From contig NZ_SVFW01000040.1 of the NCBI RefSeq assembly GCF_015056685.1, positions 1 through 39,130 of the forward strand: 39,130 bases of DNA. The letters run 5' to 3'. The first letter of the stretch is position 1; each line of letters opens with the position of its first letter. Source of the stretch: Butyrivibrio sp. GTDB lineage: Bacteria > Bacillota > Clostridia > Lachnospirales > Lachnospiraceae. Under the pieces are notes generated by a model that worked only from the letters and a program-made list of their open reading frames with translations, did no database searches and was not told the origin of the DNA. The translations under genes and the position numbers were made by a program. Below, piece by piece: positions 14,590 through 21,857 of the stretch.

Positions 14590-15636
14590 ATGAGAAAATT
14601 AGCATCAATACAGAAGATAAAGGAAGTCTTTCCAATACCCGATGCAGACAGACTGGAACTTGTTCAGGTTCTTGGATGGAAGTGTGTCGGAGGAAAGGGA
14701 GAATTTTATGTGGGAGATCTGGTGGTCTATTTCGAGATAGATTCCTTTCTACCTGTATGTGAGGAGTTTGAATTCCTGAGAAAGAGTTCCTACAGAAGTA
14801 ATGATTTTATGGGTGAAGGATTCAGATTAAAGACTATGAAGTTCAGGGGAGAGATATCCCAGGGATTATGCCTTGGGATTGATAAGCTCTCAAAGCTTCA
14901 GGGGATGAGTCTTGAAGAAGGAATGGATGTTACAGAGATCCTTGGAGTTCGCGAGTGGGAAATGCCAGAAAGGGCAGGATCAGGAGGAACCATGATAGGT
15001 GATCGGCCCGGATATATACCTAAGACTGATGAGACAAGGATACAGTCAGCGCCGGAGCTGCTTAATGAGTTTAAGGGGTTGCCTTATTACATAACAACCA
15101 AGATGGATGGTTCAAGTCATTCCATAGGTGTAAGGGATGGAGAAATTTCTTTTACCGGCCATAACTTCACTTATAAGGATGACGGAAAGTCAGCGTTTGT
15201 GGAGTATGTAAAAACAGCAGGTATTCCAGAAAAGATGAAGACATATGCAGAGGAACATGGACTGAGCTCTTTGGTTCTCCAGGGAGAATGGTGCGGGGAA
15301 GGAATACAGAAGAACAGACTTAGGCTTAAGAAGCCAGAGTGGTTTGTATTTACGGCAAGAGCTGATGATAAGAGAACTGACCTGGCAACGCTTAAGAAAA
15401 TCTGCAGATATGTCGGATGTCAGATGGTTCCGGTGGAAGAGGAAGGCGATGATCTCTTAGCAAAGTATCCTGATGAGGCAGCTCTATTAGCAAGGGCAGA
15501 AGGTGTTGGATACAATGGGACAATAAGAGAGGGAATAGTAATAAGGCCTGTTACGCCTGTTCACTCTTATACACTTAGTGGGCCTTTATCAATGAAAGTG
15601 ATAAACAACAAGTATCTAATGAAAAATGATGAGTGA
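14590..15636 (+). CDS. RNA ligase, DRB0094 (Deinococcus Rnl) type
   Basis: A 348-residue ATP-dependent RNA ligase. The N-terminal OB-like domain (RKLASIQKIKEVFPIPDADR to QGLCLGIDKL, residues 2-100) is diagnostic of the DRB0094 subfamily. The adenylyltransferase domain has motif I TTKMDGSSHS with nucleotidyl Lys171, LVLQGEWCG (motif III region), EGIVIRP (motif IV, 314-320) and SMKVINNKYL (motif V, 334-343). The Deinococcus enzyme seals 3'-OH/5'-phosphate nicks when the 3' side is RNA. ATG 14590 gives the family N-terminus MRKLASI; the GAGGAGG at 14571-14577 is 12 bases away, and ATG 14578 is too close. The site overlaps the Thg1 stop, so the two genes are translationally coupled. Confidence 0.93.
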   Translation: MRKLASIQKIKEVFPIPDADRLELVQVLGWKCVGGKGEFYVGDLVVYFEIDSFLPVCEEFEFLRKSSYRSNDFMGEGFRLKTMKFRGEISQGLCLGIDKLSKLQGMSLEEGMDVTEILGVREWEMPERAGSGGTMIGDRPGYIPKTDETRIQSAPELLNEFKGLPYYITTKMDGSSHSIGVRDGEISFTGHNFTYKDDGKSAFVEYVKTAGIPEKMKTYAEEHGLSSLVLQGEWCGEGIQKNRLRLKKPEWFVFTARADDKRTDLATLKKICRYVGCQMVPVEEEGDDLLAKYPDEAALLARAEGVGYNGTIREGIVIRPVTPVHSYTLSGPLSMKVINNKYLMKNDE

Positions 15637-15654
15637 TCATAGACGGGAGGCAGC

Positions 15655-16242
15655 ATGATATCAACTTTATATGAACCATTCAGGCACTGGTCAGAAAATG
15701 GATCTGTTTATATCCTGTCTGATACGCATTTTAAAGATTCTGATTGTAAACTCATGGACCCTGACTGGATAGAACCAGATGAACAGGTTAATATCCTGAA
15801 TTCTGTGATCATGAAAAATGACACATTTGTCTGCTTGGGAGATGTTGGAAGTCCTGAATATATAAAAAAGCTCAGGGTCAGAAAGAAGATACTGCTTCTT
15901 GGAAACCATGACAGAAGGGGAGATTACAAGGACCTTTTCAATGAGATATATTCCGGTCCACTATTTATAGCAGACAAGATTCTTTTGTCACATGAGCCGG
16001 TATACGGACTTCCGTGGTGTCTTAACATCCATGGACATGACCACAGTAACATGGAGATGTACAAGGAAGGCTGCAAGCATTTAAACCTTGCAGCCAATGT
16101 ATGCGGATATACTCCGGTCAATCTTGGAAAACTGATAAAAGACGGGATTCTATCTGATATCGACAGTATACACAGGATCACGATTGATCATGCAGTGGAG
16201 AAGAAAGAAAAGAAGTGGATTAGTAAAGAGACACATTCCTAA
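15655..16242 (+). CDS. calcineurin-like metallophosphoesterase of the RNA-repair operon
   Basis: A 195-residue binuclear metallophosphoesterase. All five motifs are present: SDTHF, CLGDVG, LLGNHDRR, LSHEP and HGHDHSNM. It resembles small stand-alone phage and bacterial phosphoesterases; the substrate is unknown. It begins 18 bases after the ligase stop with GGGAGG, so it belongs to the Thg1-ligase operon. In that company it might dephosphorylate or open blocked RNA ends (2',3'-cyclic phosphate or 3'-phosphate) before sealing; that is inference from context only. Confidence 0.85.
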   Translation: MISTLYEPFRHWSENGSVYILSDTHFKDSDCKLMDPDWIEPDEQVNILNSVIMKNDTFVCLGDVGSPEYIKKLRVRKKILLLGNHDRRGDYKDLFNEIYSGPLFIADKILLSHEPVYGLPWCLNIHGHDHSNMEMYKEGCKHLNLAANVCGYTPVNLGKLIKDGILSDIDSIHRITIDHAVEKKEKKWISKETHS

Positions 16243-16317
16243 TCACGGTTGGAATTACGATGTTTTGGGTGGAGACTAGCTAAAGCTGAGAAACAAATGC
16301 AAGAGGAACGAATACTA

Positions 16318-16836
16318 ATGCATTCTACAATTTTTGTTTTGAGTGAAAATCCGATTTCGGAGAATGATGTTATTGACGATGATTTCTTTTCGGTGAGCCA
16401 GATAGAACGTCGAGGATATGATTATTGTAGTGTGACAAACCTTGAATATGAAGTCAGGGACTATTTTTCTATGTATTACTCCGAATTCTTTAAGACGGAG
16501 ATTATGAAAACAGAGTATGAGGATTATCCTGAAGATAACTTTGTACAGTACAAGATGACTATAGCAAATCGTGAAAAATACATGAAAAACGTCTACAAAA
16601 GATACCGAAAAGCTTTAAAAAGTTTTAGCGATGTCCTTACATTAGAAAGACTTTTAAATGGTGAAGATAGAGAGATCAGCTATTTGCTATATAAGCTGCA
16701 GTGTATTATGGATGATACGTGTTCTATACAATTTTACAGTGATTATGGAGATTTCGAGAGCCCTGAGCAGTTAATGCGCCGCAGTAAGGATGGAGATGTT
16801 TATTATATAGTTGCTGCTTTTGACTATCATTTCTAA
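16318..16836 (+). CDS. hypothetical protein, 172 residues
   Basis: Unrecognised soluble protein. The N-terminus (STIFVLSENPISENDVIDDD) and the middle (YKMTIANREKYMKNVYKRYR) are strongly charged; the C-terminal part (SIQFYSDYGDFESPEQLMRR, then VYYIVAAFDYHF) ends in a hydrophobic strand. ATG 16318 was chosen because AAGAGGAA precedes it; the frame opens 23 codons earlier without a ribosome-binding site. It follows the RNA-repair operon after 75 bases with no terminator, so it could be a fourth cotranscribed gene. Confidence 0.6.
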   Translation: MHSTIFVLSENPISENDVIDDDFFSVSQIERRGYDYCSVTNLEYEVRDYFSMYYSEFFKTEIMKTEYEDYPEDNFVQYKMTIANREKYMKNVYKRYRKALKSFSDVLTLERLLNGEDREISYLLYKLQCIMDDTCSIQFYSDYGDFESPEQLMRRSKDGDVYYIVAAFDYHF

Positions 16837-16895
16837 AATTGATTTAGTTATTTTTAGAAGAATCGACTGACATAGTAGGAAGAAGGCGGGAACGT

Positions 16896-17123
16896 ATGAG
16901 TGATCTTCAGGAATTAACCAATGAACTTATGCAGGATCCTGAGTTTAAAAGTGAATATGAGGCACTTCAACCAGAAATGGATATCATAAGGGCGATACTT
17001 GATGCAAGAATCCATGCGGGTATGACTCGGTTGGAATTGTCAGAGAATGCTACAGGGGCGGATGTAAGCGATAACAGTATAGTAGAGCCTTGGAAACATG
17101 ATATAGAAGCAGGCAAACTATAA
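16896..17123 (+). pseudogene. HigA-like antitoxin remnant
   Basis: Residues 1-48 match the N-terminal part of HigA-type XRE antitoxins: LTNELMQDPEFKSEYEALQP, then EMDIIRAILDARIHAGMTRL with ELSE. The expected second half of the helix-turn-helix (a TGIxQxxISxIExG block) is replaced by a scrambled tail, ADVSDNSIVEPWKHDIEAGK, and the protein ends at 75 residues rather than about 100. No HigB toxin is adjacent. GGAAGAAGG precedes the ATG, so it may still be translated, but DNA binding should be lost. Confidence 0.7.
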
Positions 17124-17167
17124 CTTACTAGCTTTGCTTAAGTCTAAAAGAGCTGAACAAAGTATAG

Positions 17168-17208
17168 AGTAAATACCGGTAAAAAATATGATATTACCGA
17201 TATTTACT
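17168..17208 (+). promoter_or_regulatory. abiE-2 operator IR1
   Basis: Arms AGTAAATACCGGTAA (17168-17182) and TTACCGATATTTACT (17194-17208), one mismatch, 11-base spacer. The outer half (AGTAAATA) is the same as in the abiE-1 operators; the inner half (CCGGTAA against TACACAC) differs. Confidence 0.8.
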
Positions 17209-17236
17209 TGAATTAATTCTATGTACAGAGTATATT
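17208..17236 (+). promoter_or_regulatory. abiE-2 promoter
   Basis: TTGAAT (17208-17213), 17 bases, TATATT (17231-17236), placed between the two operator repeats exactly as in locus 1. Confidence 0.75.
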
Positions 17237-17237
17237 T

Positions 17238-17280
17238 AAGTAAAAGTAGGAATAAAAGCATTTTTTACCGAGGATTACTT
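17238..17280 (+). promoter_or_regulatory. abiE-2 operator IR2 (degenerate)
   Basis: AAGTAAAAGTAGGAATAAAA pairs imperfectly with TTTTTTACCGAGGATTACTT (about 14 of 20 positions). Starts right after the -10, like IR2 of locus 1. Confidence 0.5.
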
Positions 17281-17283
17281 AAA

Positions 17284-17826
17284 ATGATTCTGTCATATGA
17301 AGAAGCAATAAAAGAATACGGCTCAGATTATAAACTCAAGAAGGCCATAGATTCAGGTGTAGTTTTTAAAATTGAAAATGGGATATATTCAAGTCGAAAG
17401 TACAATAATGAGCTGGAAGTTATATTAAAAAAATATCCAAAAGCCATACTTGCAGGAGAATATGCTTTCTATATTCACGGTCTTACAGATGTGATACCAG
17501 AGAAATATTCTCTCGCGACATATTCCAAAGCGGCTCGGATTACAGATAAGAGAGTGGAGCAGCTATATGTGCGTCAGGATCTTTTACTACTTGGAGTACA
17601 GGAAATAGAAAAGAATGGAGCTGTTATAAGAGTATATGATAAAGAACGCATGCTCATCGAACTTCTTCGGAATAAGAATTCTATGCCTTATGACATCTAT
17701 AAAGAGATTCTGTTAAATTATAGGGGAATAATTGGGGACCTTGAAATATGGCGAATCCAGGAGTATGCCGAAAAATTCCCTAAAAGCAAAATGATTTCCA
17801 AAGCCCTGGATGAGGAGGTAATGTAA
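17284..17826 (+). CDS. abiEi: AbiEi-type antitoxin / repressor (locus 2)
   Basis: A 180-residue AbiEi paralogue, same length as the locus 1 protein and alignable throughout: SYEEAIKEYGSDYKLKKAID, NGIYSSRK, KAILAGEYAFYIHGLTDVIP, VYDKERMLIELLRNKNSMPY. The winged-helix part is similar but not identical, consistent with recognition of a different inner operator sequence. ATG 17284 corresponds to the locus 1 start; a longer frame runs back over the operator and is not coding. The ribosome-binding site is weak (CGAGG, about 11 bases away) and lies inside IR2. The toxin gene follows immediately. Confidence 0.9.
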   Translation: MILSYEEAIKEYGSDYKLKKAIDSGVVFKIENGIYSSRKYNNELEVILKKYPKAILAGEYAFYIHGLTDVIPEKYSLATYSKAARITDKRVEQLYVRQDLLLLGVQEIEKNGAVIRVYDKERMLIELLRNKNSMPYDIYKEILLNYRGIIGDLEIWRIQEYAEKFPKSKMISKALDEEVM

Positions 17827-17842
17827 ACTGGATATAAATGAA

Positions 17843-18634
17843 ATGATAGATATGTACATGGAAGATGGCCTGACAAGAGAACTTGCCGCAGCTAGGGTCT
17901 GTCAGGATGTTGTTTTGAAGGCTATATCGATTGGACCGCTAAACAGGAATGTTACAATAAAAGGTGGCGTTGTCATGCGTAGTATTACTAACAATAACAG
18001 GCGGGCAACACGTGACATAGATCTGGACTTTATCCATTATTCTATTTCTGATGAATCTATAAGACTGTTTGTAGAGAAATTAAACTGCATAGATGGGCTC
18101 AATATTGCAATCACCGGCGATATCAAAGAACTAAAACATCAGGATTATCATGGGAAAAGTATAGAAGTATTGATCACTGATGAATCCGGAAACAGCATCA
18201 GCAGCAAGATCGACATTGGGGTACATAAGGATCTGGACGTCGAACAGGAAGAGTACTGCTTTGATGTTTGTATGGATGAAAACGGGGCGAGCCTGTTGAA
18301 AAACACAGTTGAACAGTCTTTTACAGAGAAATTGCGTTCTCTTCTGATATTTGGCAGCAATAGTCGAAGATACAAGGATATTTACGACATGTATTATCAA
18401 AAGACAGTTGCTAAAAGATATAAGCTTTTAAATTTGATTGACCACTATATATTTTCTGACTCTGGAATGAGAGAAAACACGATGGAAGAAATTATTACTC
18501 GAGTGTCGAATACATTTAAAGATAAACAATATTTGAAAAGAGTTGATAGCTCCAGGCAACGCTGGGTGGATGACGATATAAACGAAATAGCAGATGCCAT
18601 TGTAAAATATCTGTCTGACCTTAATGTTTTGTAA
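17843..18634 (+). CDS. abiEii: AbiEii-type nucleotidyltransferase toxin (locus 2)
   Basis: A 263-residue AbiEii toxin with the complete signature: GGVVMRS (41-47), RRATRDIDLDF (53-63), SSKIDIGVH and EKLRSLLIFG...RYKDIYDMYY. It should act like the locus 1 toxin. The start is uncertain. ATG 17843 lies 24 bases from GGAGG, whereas the ATG homologous to the locus 1 start (17838) is out of frame and stops at once. In frame, CTG 17828 is 9 bases from GGAGG and gives LDINEMID, which lines up with the locus 1 N-terminus. Non-AUG initiation is therefore possible. The body of the gene is intact. Confidence 0.88.
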   Translation: MIDMYMEDGLTRELAAARVCQDVVLKAISIGPLNRNVTIKGGVVMRSITNNNRRATRDIDLDFIHYSISDESIRLFVEKLNCIDGLNIAITGDIKELKHQDYHGKSIEVLITDESGNSISSKIDIGVHKDLDVEQEEYCFDVCMDENGASLLKNTVEQSFTEKLRSLLIFGSNSRRYKDIYDMYYQKTVAKRYKLLNLIDHYIFSDSGMRENTMEEIITRVSNTFKDKQYLKRVDSSRQRWVDDDINEIADAIVKYLSDLNVL

Positions 18635-18693
18635 TAATCGATGAATGGCTTTCTAAAGGAGATGTAAACAGAAGCAAGAGGTTATGAGCCGGT

Positions 18694-18738
18694 TTAAACT
18701 AGACGTTTAATGCGGAATGAGTCAAGACATGCTACACT
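18694..18738 (+). promoter_or_regulatory. island promoter module, site C
   Basis: TTAAAC-TAGAC-GTTTAA (18694-18710), ATGCGG at -35, 17 bases, TACACT (18733-18738). It lies upstream of a gene remnant and the RhuM gene. Confidence 0.6.
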
Positions 18739-18942
18739 TGGTTCGACAAAATAGGGAAAGATAAACTTAAATGTTTGCCTTCACGTATTGAAGCGGGATA
18801 TTTTAAGGATGAGTTTTGGGAAGAGATACCAAAGGACCTGGTCATATTTGGTTATGACGCACATTCGCCAGAGGAGATTATAAACGGGTGGAACTATTAC
18901 AAGGACTTAACCAGTCATAATCATTTCGTTGGAAGAAGCTGA
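18721..18942 (+). pseudogene. gene fragment upstream of rhuM
   Basis: A frame without a start codon encodes a protein-like stretch: CYTWFDKIGKDKLKCLPSRI, EAGYFKDEFWEEIPKDLVIF, GYDAHSPEEIINGWNYYKDL and ending FVGRS. The composition and Trp content look coding, but the first in-frame codon after the upstream stop is GTC, and the -10 of site C overlaps it. I read it as the 3' remnant of a deleted gene. The family is unknown. Confidence 0.55.
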
Positions 18943-19013
18943 AAAATGATAAAATAGAATTGTCAATAAATGGTAAAGAAAAAGTTTTGGGTTTTGAGGA
19001 GAGTGCGAAAGAT

Positions 19014-20015
19014 ATGGATGAATTTGGTGAGATTATTATATATCAGACGGATGATGGACTTTCCAAGATTGAGGTCAACTTAAAAAATGAAACAGTATGG
19101 CTTTCAATCGATCAGATGGCGGAGCTGTTTCAAAGAGACCGAAGTGTTATAGGTAAGCATGTTCGTAATATCTTTAAAGAAGGAGAGTTGGTGAAAGATT
19201 CAGTGTGGGCAAAATTTGCCTACACTGCCGCTGATGGAAAAGTCTATGATGTAGACTTTTATAATTTAGATGTAATTATTTCTGTCGGATATCGTGTGAA
19301 ATCTATCCGCGGAACTCAGTTCCGTATATGGGCAAATTCTGTTTTAAAGGAATATATCATCAAAGGCTTTGCAATGGATGATGATAGGCTAAAGGGGAAT
19401 GGCGGCGGAAACTACTGGAAAGAACTTCTGGATCGAATTAGGGACATCCGCTCATCTGAGAAGGTGCTATATCGTCAGGTTCTAGACTTATATGCTACGA
19501 GTGTTGACTATAATCCCAAAAGTGAGGAATCTATAAAATTCTTCAAGATTGTTCAAAATAAGCTGCATTATGCTGCTCATGGACATACCGCAGCCGAAGT
19601 CATATATGAAAGAGCAGATGCAGAAAAACCATTTATGGGGCTTACCTCTTTTTCAGGTGAACTTCCAGCGCTTAAAGATATTGGTGTTGCGAAAAATTAT
19701 TTGAAAGAAGATGAACTGAAGATTCTTAACAATCTTGTATCAGGTTATTTTGATCTTGCAGAGATTAATGCTATTGAGCACAAGCCCATGTATATGAGCG
19801 ATTATGTGGAACAACTAGATTCTGTCTTGTCTTCAGGAAACAGAAAGCTACTTGTGGGGGCTGGAAGTGTAAGCCATGATCTGGCTTTGCAGAAAGCAAA
19901 GGCAGAATATCGCAAGTATCAAGAGATAACGTTGTCTCCAGTAGAGGAAGAGTATTTAAAGAGCATTAGAGGTGTGGAAAAGGAAGTCAAGAAGAGAAGT
20001 AGAACAAAGAAATAA
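19014..20015 (+). CDS. rhuM: RhuM family protein
   Basis: A 333-residue RhuM protein, named after a Salmonella pathogenicity-island gene and widespread on mobile DNA. Signature blocks: IIIYQTDDGLSKIEVNLKNE, TVWLSIDQMAELFQRDRSVI and GKHVRNIFKEGEL (an ANT/Bro-like DNA-binding region), then DFYNLDVIISVGYRVKSIRG with TQFRIWANSVLKEYIIKGFA, and a C-terminal KLHYAAHGHTAAEVIYERAD (Fic/DOC-adjacent fold in relatives). The molecular function is not established. ATG 19014 matches the usual family start just before IIYQT; an upstream TTG at 18960 adds 18 atypical residues. A strong terminator follows. Confidence 0.9.
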   Translation: MDEFGEIIIYQTDDGLSKIEVNLKNETVWLSIDQMAELFQRDRSVIGKHVRNIFKEGELVKDSVWAKFAYTAADGKVYDVDFYNLDVIISVGYRVKSIRGTQFRIWANSVLKEYIIKGFAMDDDRLKGNGGGNYWKELLDRIRDIRSSEKVLYRQVLDLYATSVDYNPKSEESIKFFKIVQNKLHYAAHGHTAAEVIYERADAEKPFMGLTSFSGELPALKDIGVAKNYLKEDELKILNNLVSGYFDLAEINAIEHKPMYMSDYVEQLDSVLSSGNRKLLVGAGSVSHDLALQKAKAEYRKYQEITLSPVEEEYLKSIRGVEKEVKKRSRTKK

Positions 20016-20025
20016 TATTATCGTA

Positions 20026-20053
20026 TTGGTCAGACAATGTCTGGCCAATTTTT
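20026..20053 (+). terminator. Rho-independent terminator after rhuM
   Basis: Stem TTGGTCAGAC / GTCTGGCCAA, loop AAT, followed by five T. Confidence 0.9.
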
Positions 20054-20157
20054 ATTGTATTTTTATTGGTATTATTGTGTGCGAGGTAAGATGATTATAG
20101 TGGAAATATAGATGCAAACCTAAACGGTGTTGGGAATGATTCTCGGAGGTTGTTTTA

Positions 20158-20238
20158 ATGGGATATATTGAGATTCCTGTTTATTATACGGATGACTTGA
20201 TACACCAAAACGAAATAGTAACTTTTTATAACCAGTAG
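20158..20238 (+). CDS. possible 26-residue miniprotein or remnant
   Basis: MGYIEIPVYYTDDLIHQNEI followed by VTFYNQ, with a good site (CGGAGG) 8 bases before the ATG. The IPVYY segment resembles IPVYS in the 57-residue miniprotein at 21669, so it may be a truncated relative. Apart from this and site D, I see nothing in 20054-20419. Confidence 0.35.
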   Translation: MGYIEIPVYYTDDLIHQNEIVTFYNQ

Positions 20239-20328
20239 TAAAAGTATTCTATATAACTCTAGCTAAAATTTTGCGATTTATTAGAAAAGATGTGCATATA
20301 ATAATGTAAGCCTGAATAATACCTCTTT

Positions 20329-20374
20329 TTCAACCACAGGTTAAGTGACAACCCTATATTTACATGTCTATACT
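20329..20374 (+). promoter_or_regulatory. island promoter module, site D (DIP1984-like gene)
   Basis: TTCAAC-CACAG-GTTAAG (20329-20345), GTGACA (20345-20350), 18 bases, TATACT (20369-20374). It lies 46 bases before the ATG at 20420. Confidence 0.75.
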
Positions 20375-20419
20375 TGTTTTACAGCAAACAAAAAGTATAG
20401 TTCATGGAGGGTGAAGCTT

Positions 20420-21079
20420 ATGGCAGATAAGATGCTTGTGACTCAGGCTCTTGATGAGAGAGACCTGCTTGTAAAAAAGATTCAGGATAAAATTTCAAAG
20501 GCTAGCTTTGTAGATACAATCAAGCCCAACGAGGAGAAGGTGCTTGATGCAAGAGTATCCAAGGATGAATTTGCCAAGGATGCAGAGAGTACATATCAGC
20601 AGATTCAGGATCTGATTGACAGATTCCAGAGAATTGATGCAGCAATCGTTGCTTCAAATGCTAATACAACTATCAATACCACCTATGGCTCTTTTACCGT
20701 TGCAGGTGCAATTTCTCTAAGATGCAGATTGCGCGGTGCGGGATCATATGATGGAGATGCTGATTTCGAGAGATCACTTCAGCTTAAGATGGAAAAGGAT
20801 TATCAGACTAGAGTCGCTGTTGCTGATTTGAAAAACAAGCAGCTTCAGAGCACAGCAGAGAGTATGAGACTTTCAATTCTTGGTAAGGATACCAAAGTTA
20901 AGGATGAGAAGCCTCTGGAAGTAGTTGAAGCTTATGTGAAGGAGAACACTACTGAGCTGGTAGATCCGCTTGATGTTCAGAAAAAGATTTCTGTACTTCA
21001 GGAAAAGAGGGATACGCTTCTTACTGAGCTTGATACTCAGATTAAAGTATCCAATGCGACAACGTTTATTGAGATTTGA
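20420..21079 (+). CDS. DIP1984 / septicolysin-like family protein
   Basis: A 219-residue, mostly helical protein. Family features are an N-terminal helix (LVTQALDERDLLVKKIQDKI), a central helix ending in INTTYG (YQQIQDLIDRFQRIDAAIVA), and TTINTTYGSFTVAGAISLRC. The C-terminal half is a long coiled coil (RVAVADLKNKQLQSTAESMR; VQKKISVLQEKRDTLLTELD). DIP1984 proteins are small, of unknown function, sometimes called septicolysin. ATG 20420 is preceded by GGAGGGTG; the longer frame upstream covers the promoter and was discarded. It is the only gene under site D, and the tRNA-like gene follows about 100 bases later. Confidence 0.6.
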   Translation: MADKMLVTQALDERDLLVKKIQDKISKASFVDTIKPNEEKVLDARVSKDEFAKDAESTYQQIQDLIDRFQRIDAAIVASNANTTINTTYGSFTVAGAISLRCRLRGAGSYDGDADFERSLQLKMEKDYQTRVAVADLKNKQLQSTAESMRLSILGKDTKVKDEKPLEVVEAYVKENTTELVDPLDVQKKISVLQEKRDTLLTELDTQIKVSNATTFIEI

Positions 21080-21180
21080 TTAACTCAGTAAGAATTGCCT
21101 GCAACACGAAAACTTCAAACCCGGTTTCCCTGTAACAGGGTTACGTTACAACTACCGATATTGCAAATATTGGATGAGAG

Positions 21181-21253
21181 TTCAGAATGGCGAAGTGGAA
21201 ATCGCGCTGGGTTAATGGCCCGGAAGTCGCAGGTTCGAATCCTGCTTCTGAAT
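21181..21253 (+). tRNA. tRNA-like gene, anticodon AAT (nominally Ile)
   Basis: A 73-base cloverleaf with all standard parts. Acceptor stem TTCAGAA / TTCTGAA (7 pairs); U8, G9; D-arm GCGA / TCGC with loop AGTGGAAA holding GG; G26; anticodon arm CTGGG / CCCGG around TTAATGG; variable loop AAGTC; T-arm GCAGG / CCTGC with the canonical TTCGAAT loop. Tertiary pairs U8-A14 and G15-C48 can form. U33 is present and the anticodon is AAT. The 3' end reads T-CCC rather than NCCA, so CCA would have to be added. An A34 isoleucine anticodon is very unusual in bacteria. I see no second tRNA beside it. Confidence 0.75.
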
Positions 21254-21533
21254 CCCCATATACGGGATAATAATGAGGAGGCCGCAACGGCCAAGAGCAT
21301 TAACCGTTTTGCATTTTGGTTAAACCGTGAATTATCATCGGTCAATAGTAATTACTTCAATAATCAATTGGGAACTGAGAACGTGCTTTAGACATAGAAA
21401 TATGTTGAAACCCATGATAAAGGTTAGGGCGCTAAATCGGTTGGTCTGAAGTGATCCTCGTGGCTGTGTTGTGGGCAATAAAATAATCATTTCAGAATTT
21501 GATCATAGCTGGACCTCAGATAGGTAAAGCGGC
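21254..21533 (+). other. non-coding gap after the tRNA-like gene
   Basis: No convincing gene. Small foldable elements are present: GGCCGCAACGGCC (about 21281-21293) and TTAACC / GGTTAA flanking TTTTGCATTTT (about 21300-21325). It could be a processed tRNA trailer or an unrecognised small RNA. Confidence 0.3.
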
Positions 21534-21570
21534 AAAGGACCTTGCAGAAAATGCAGGGCCTTTTATTTTT
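21534..21570 (+). terminator. terminator ending the tRNA-like region
   Basis: AAAGGACCTTGCA pairs with TGCAGGGCCTTT (one bulge, one G-U), loop GAAAA, followed by TTTTATTTTT. The T-run leads straight into site E. Confidence 0.85.
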
Positions 21571-21615
21571 TCAACTAGAGGTTCAATGACATTGCTAGGG
21601 TACGAAGGTTATCAT
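21570..21615 (+). promoter_or_regulatory. island promoter module, site E (AAA operon)
   Basis: TTCAAC-TAGAG-GTTCAA (21570-21586), ATGACA (21586-21591), 18 bases, TATCAT (21610-21615). Confidence 0.75.
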
Positions 21616-21668
21616 AACAATAATAAGAAATAAAGAGGCTTTTAGTAGTTAGTTTTGGAGGAGTGGCT

Positions 21669-21842
21669 ATGGCAGAAAGAATCATGAGGGAGGAAATTCC
21701 TGTTTATTCAGAGAAATATGGTATTCACGGTGTGATTAAGGATTGTGAACGCAAGGCGTTGAAAAGATGCTTAGGCAACGAAGCGGTGTATGAAGAATTG
21801 ATGAAAAAGTATGATGCGAATTTTATGTTTGGAGAAGTTTAG
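21669..21842 (+). CDS. 57-residue miniprotein upstream of the AAA+ ATPase
   Basis: The sequence runs MAERIMREEIPVYSEKYGIH, GVIKDCERKALKRCLGNEAV, YEELMKKYDANFMFGEV: charged, helical, no membrane segment. GGAGG lies 7 bases before the ATG. It is the first gene after site E and ends 15 bases before the ATPase start, so the two are cotranscribed. It may be a substrate adaptor or a regulator of the ATPase; no family recognised. Confidence 0.65.
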   Translation: MAERIMREEIPVYSEKYGIHGVIKDCERKALKRCLGNEAVYEELMKKYDANFMFGEV

Positions 21843-21857
21843 AGGGAGATAGAACTG

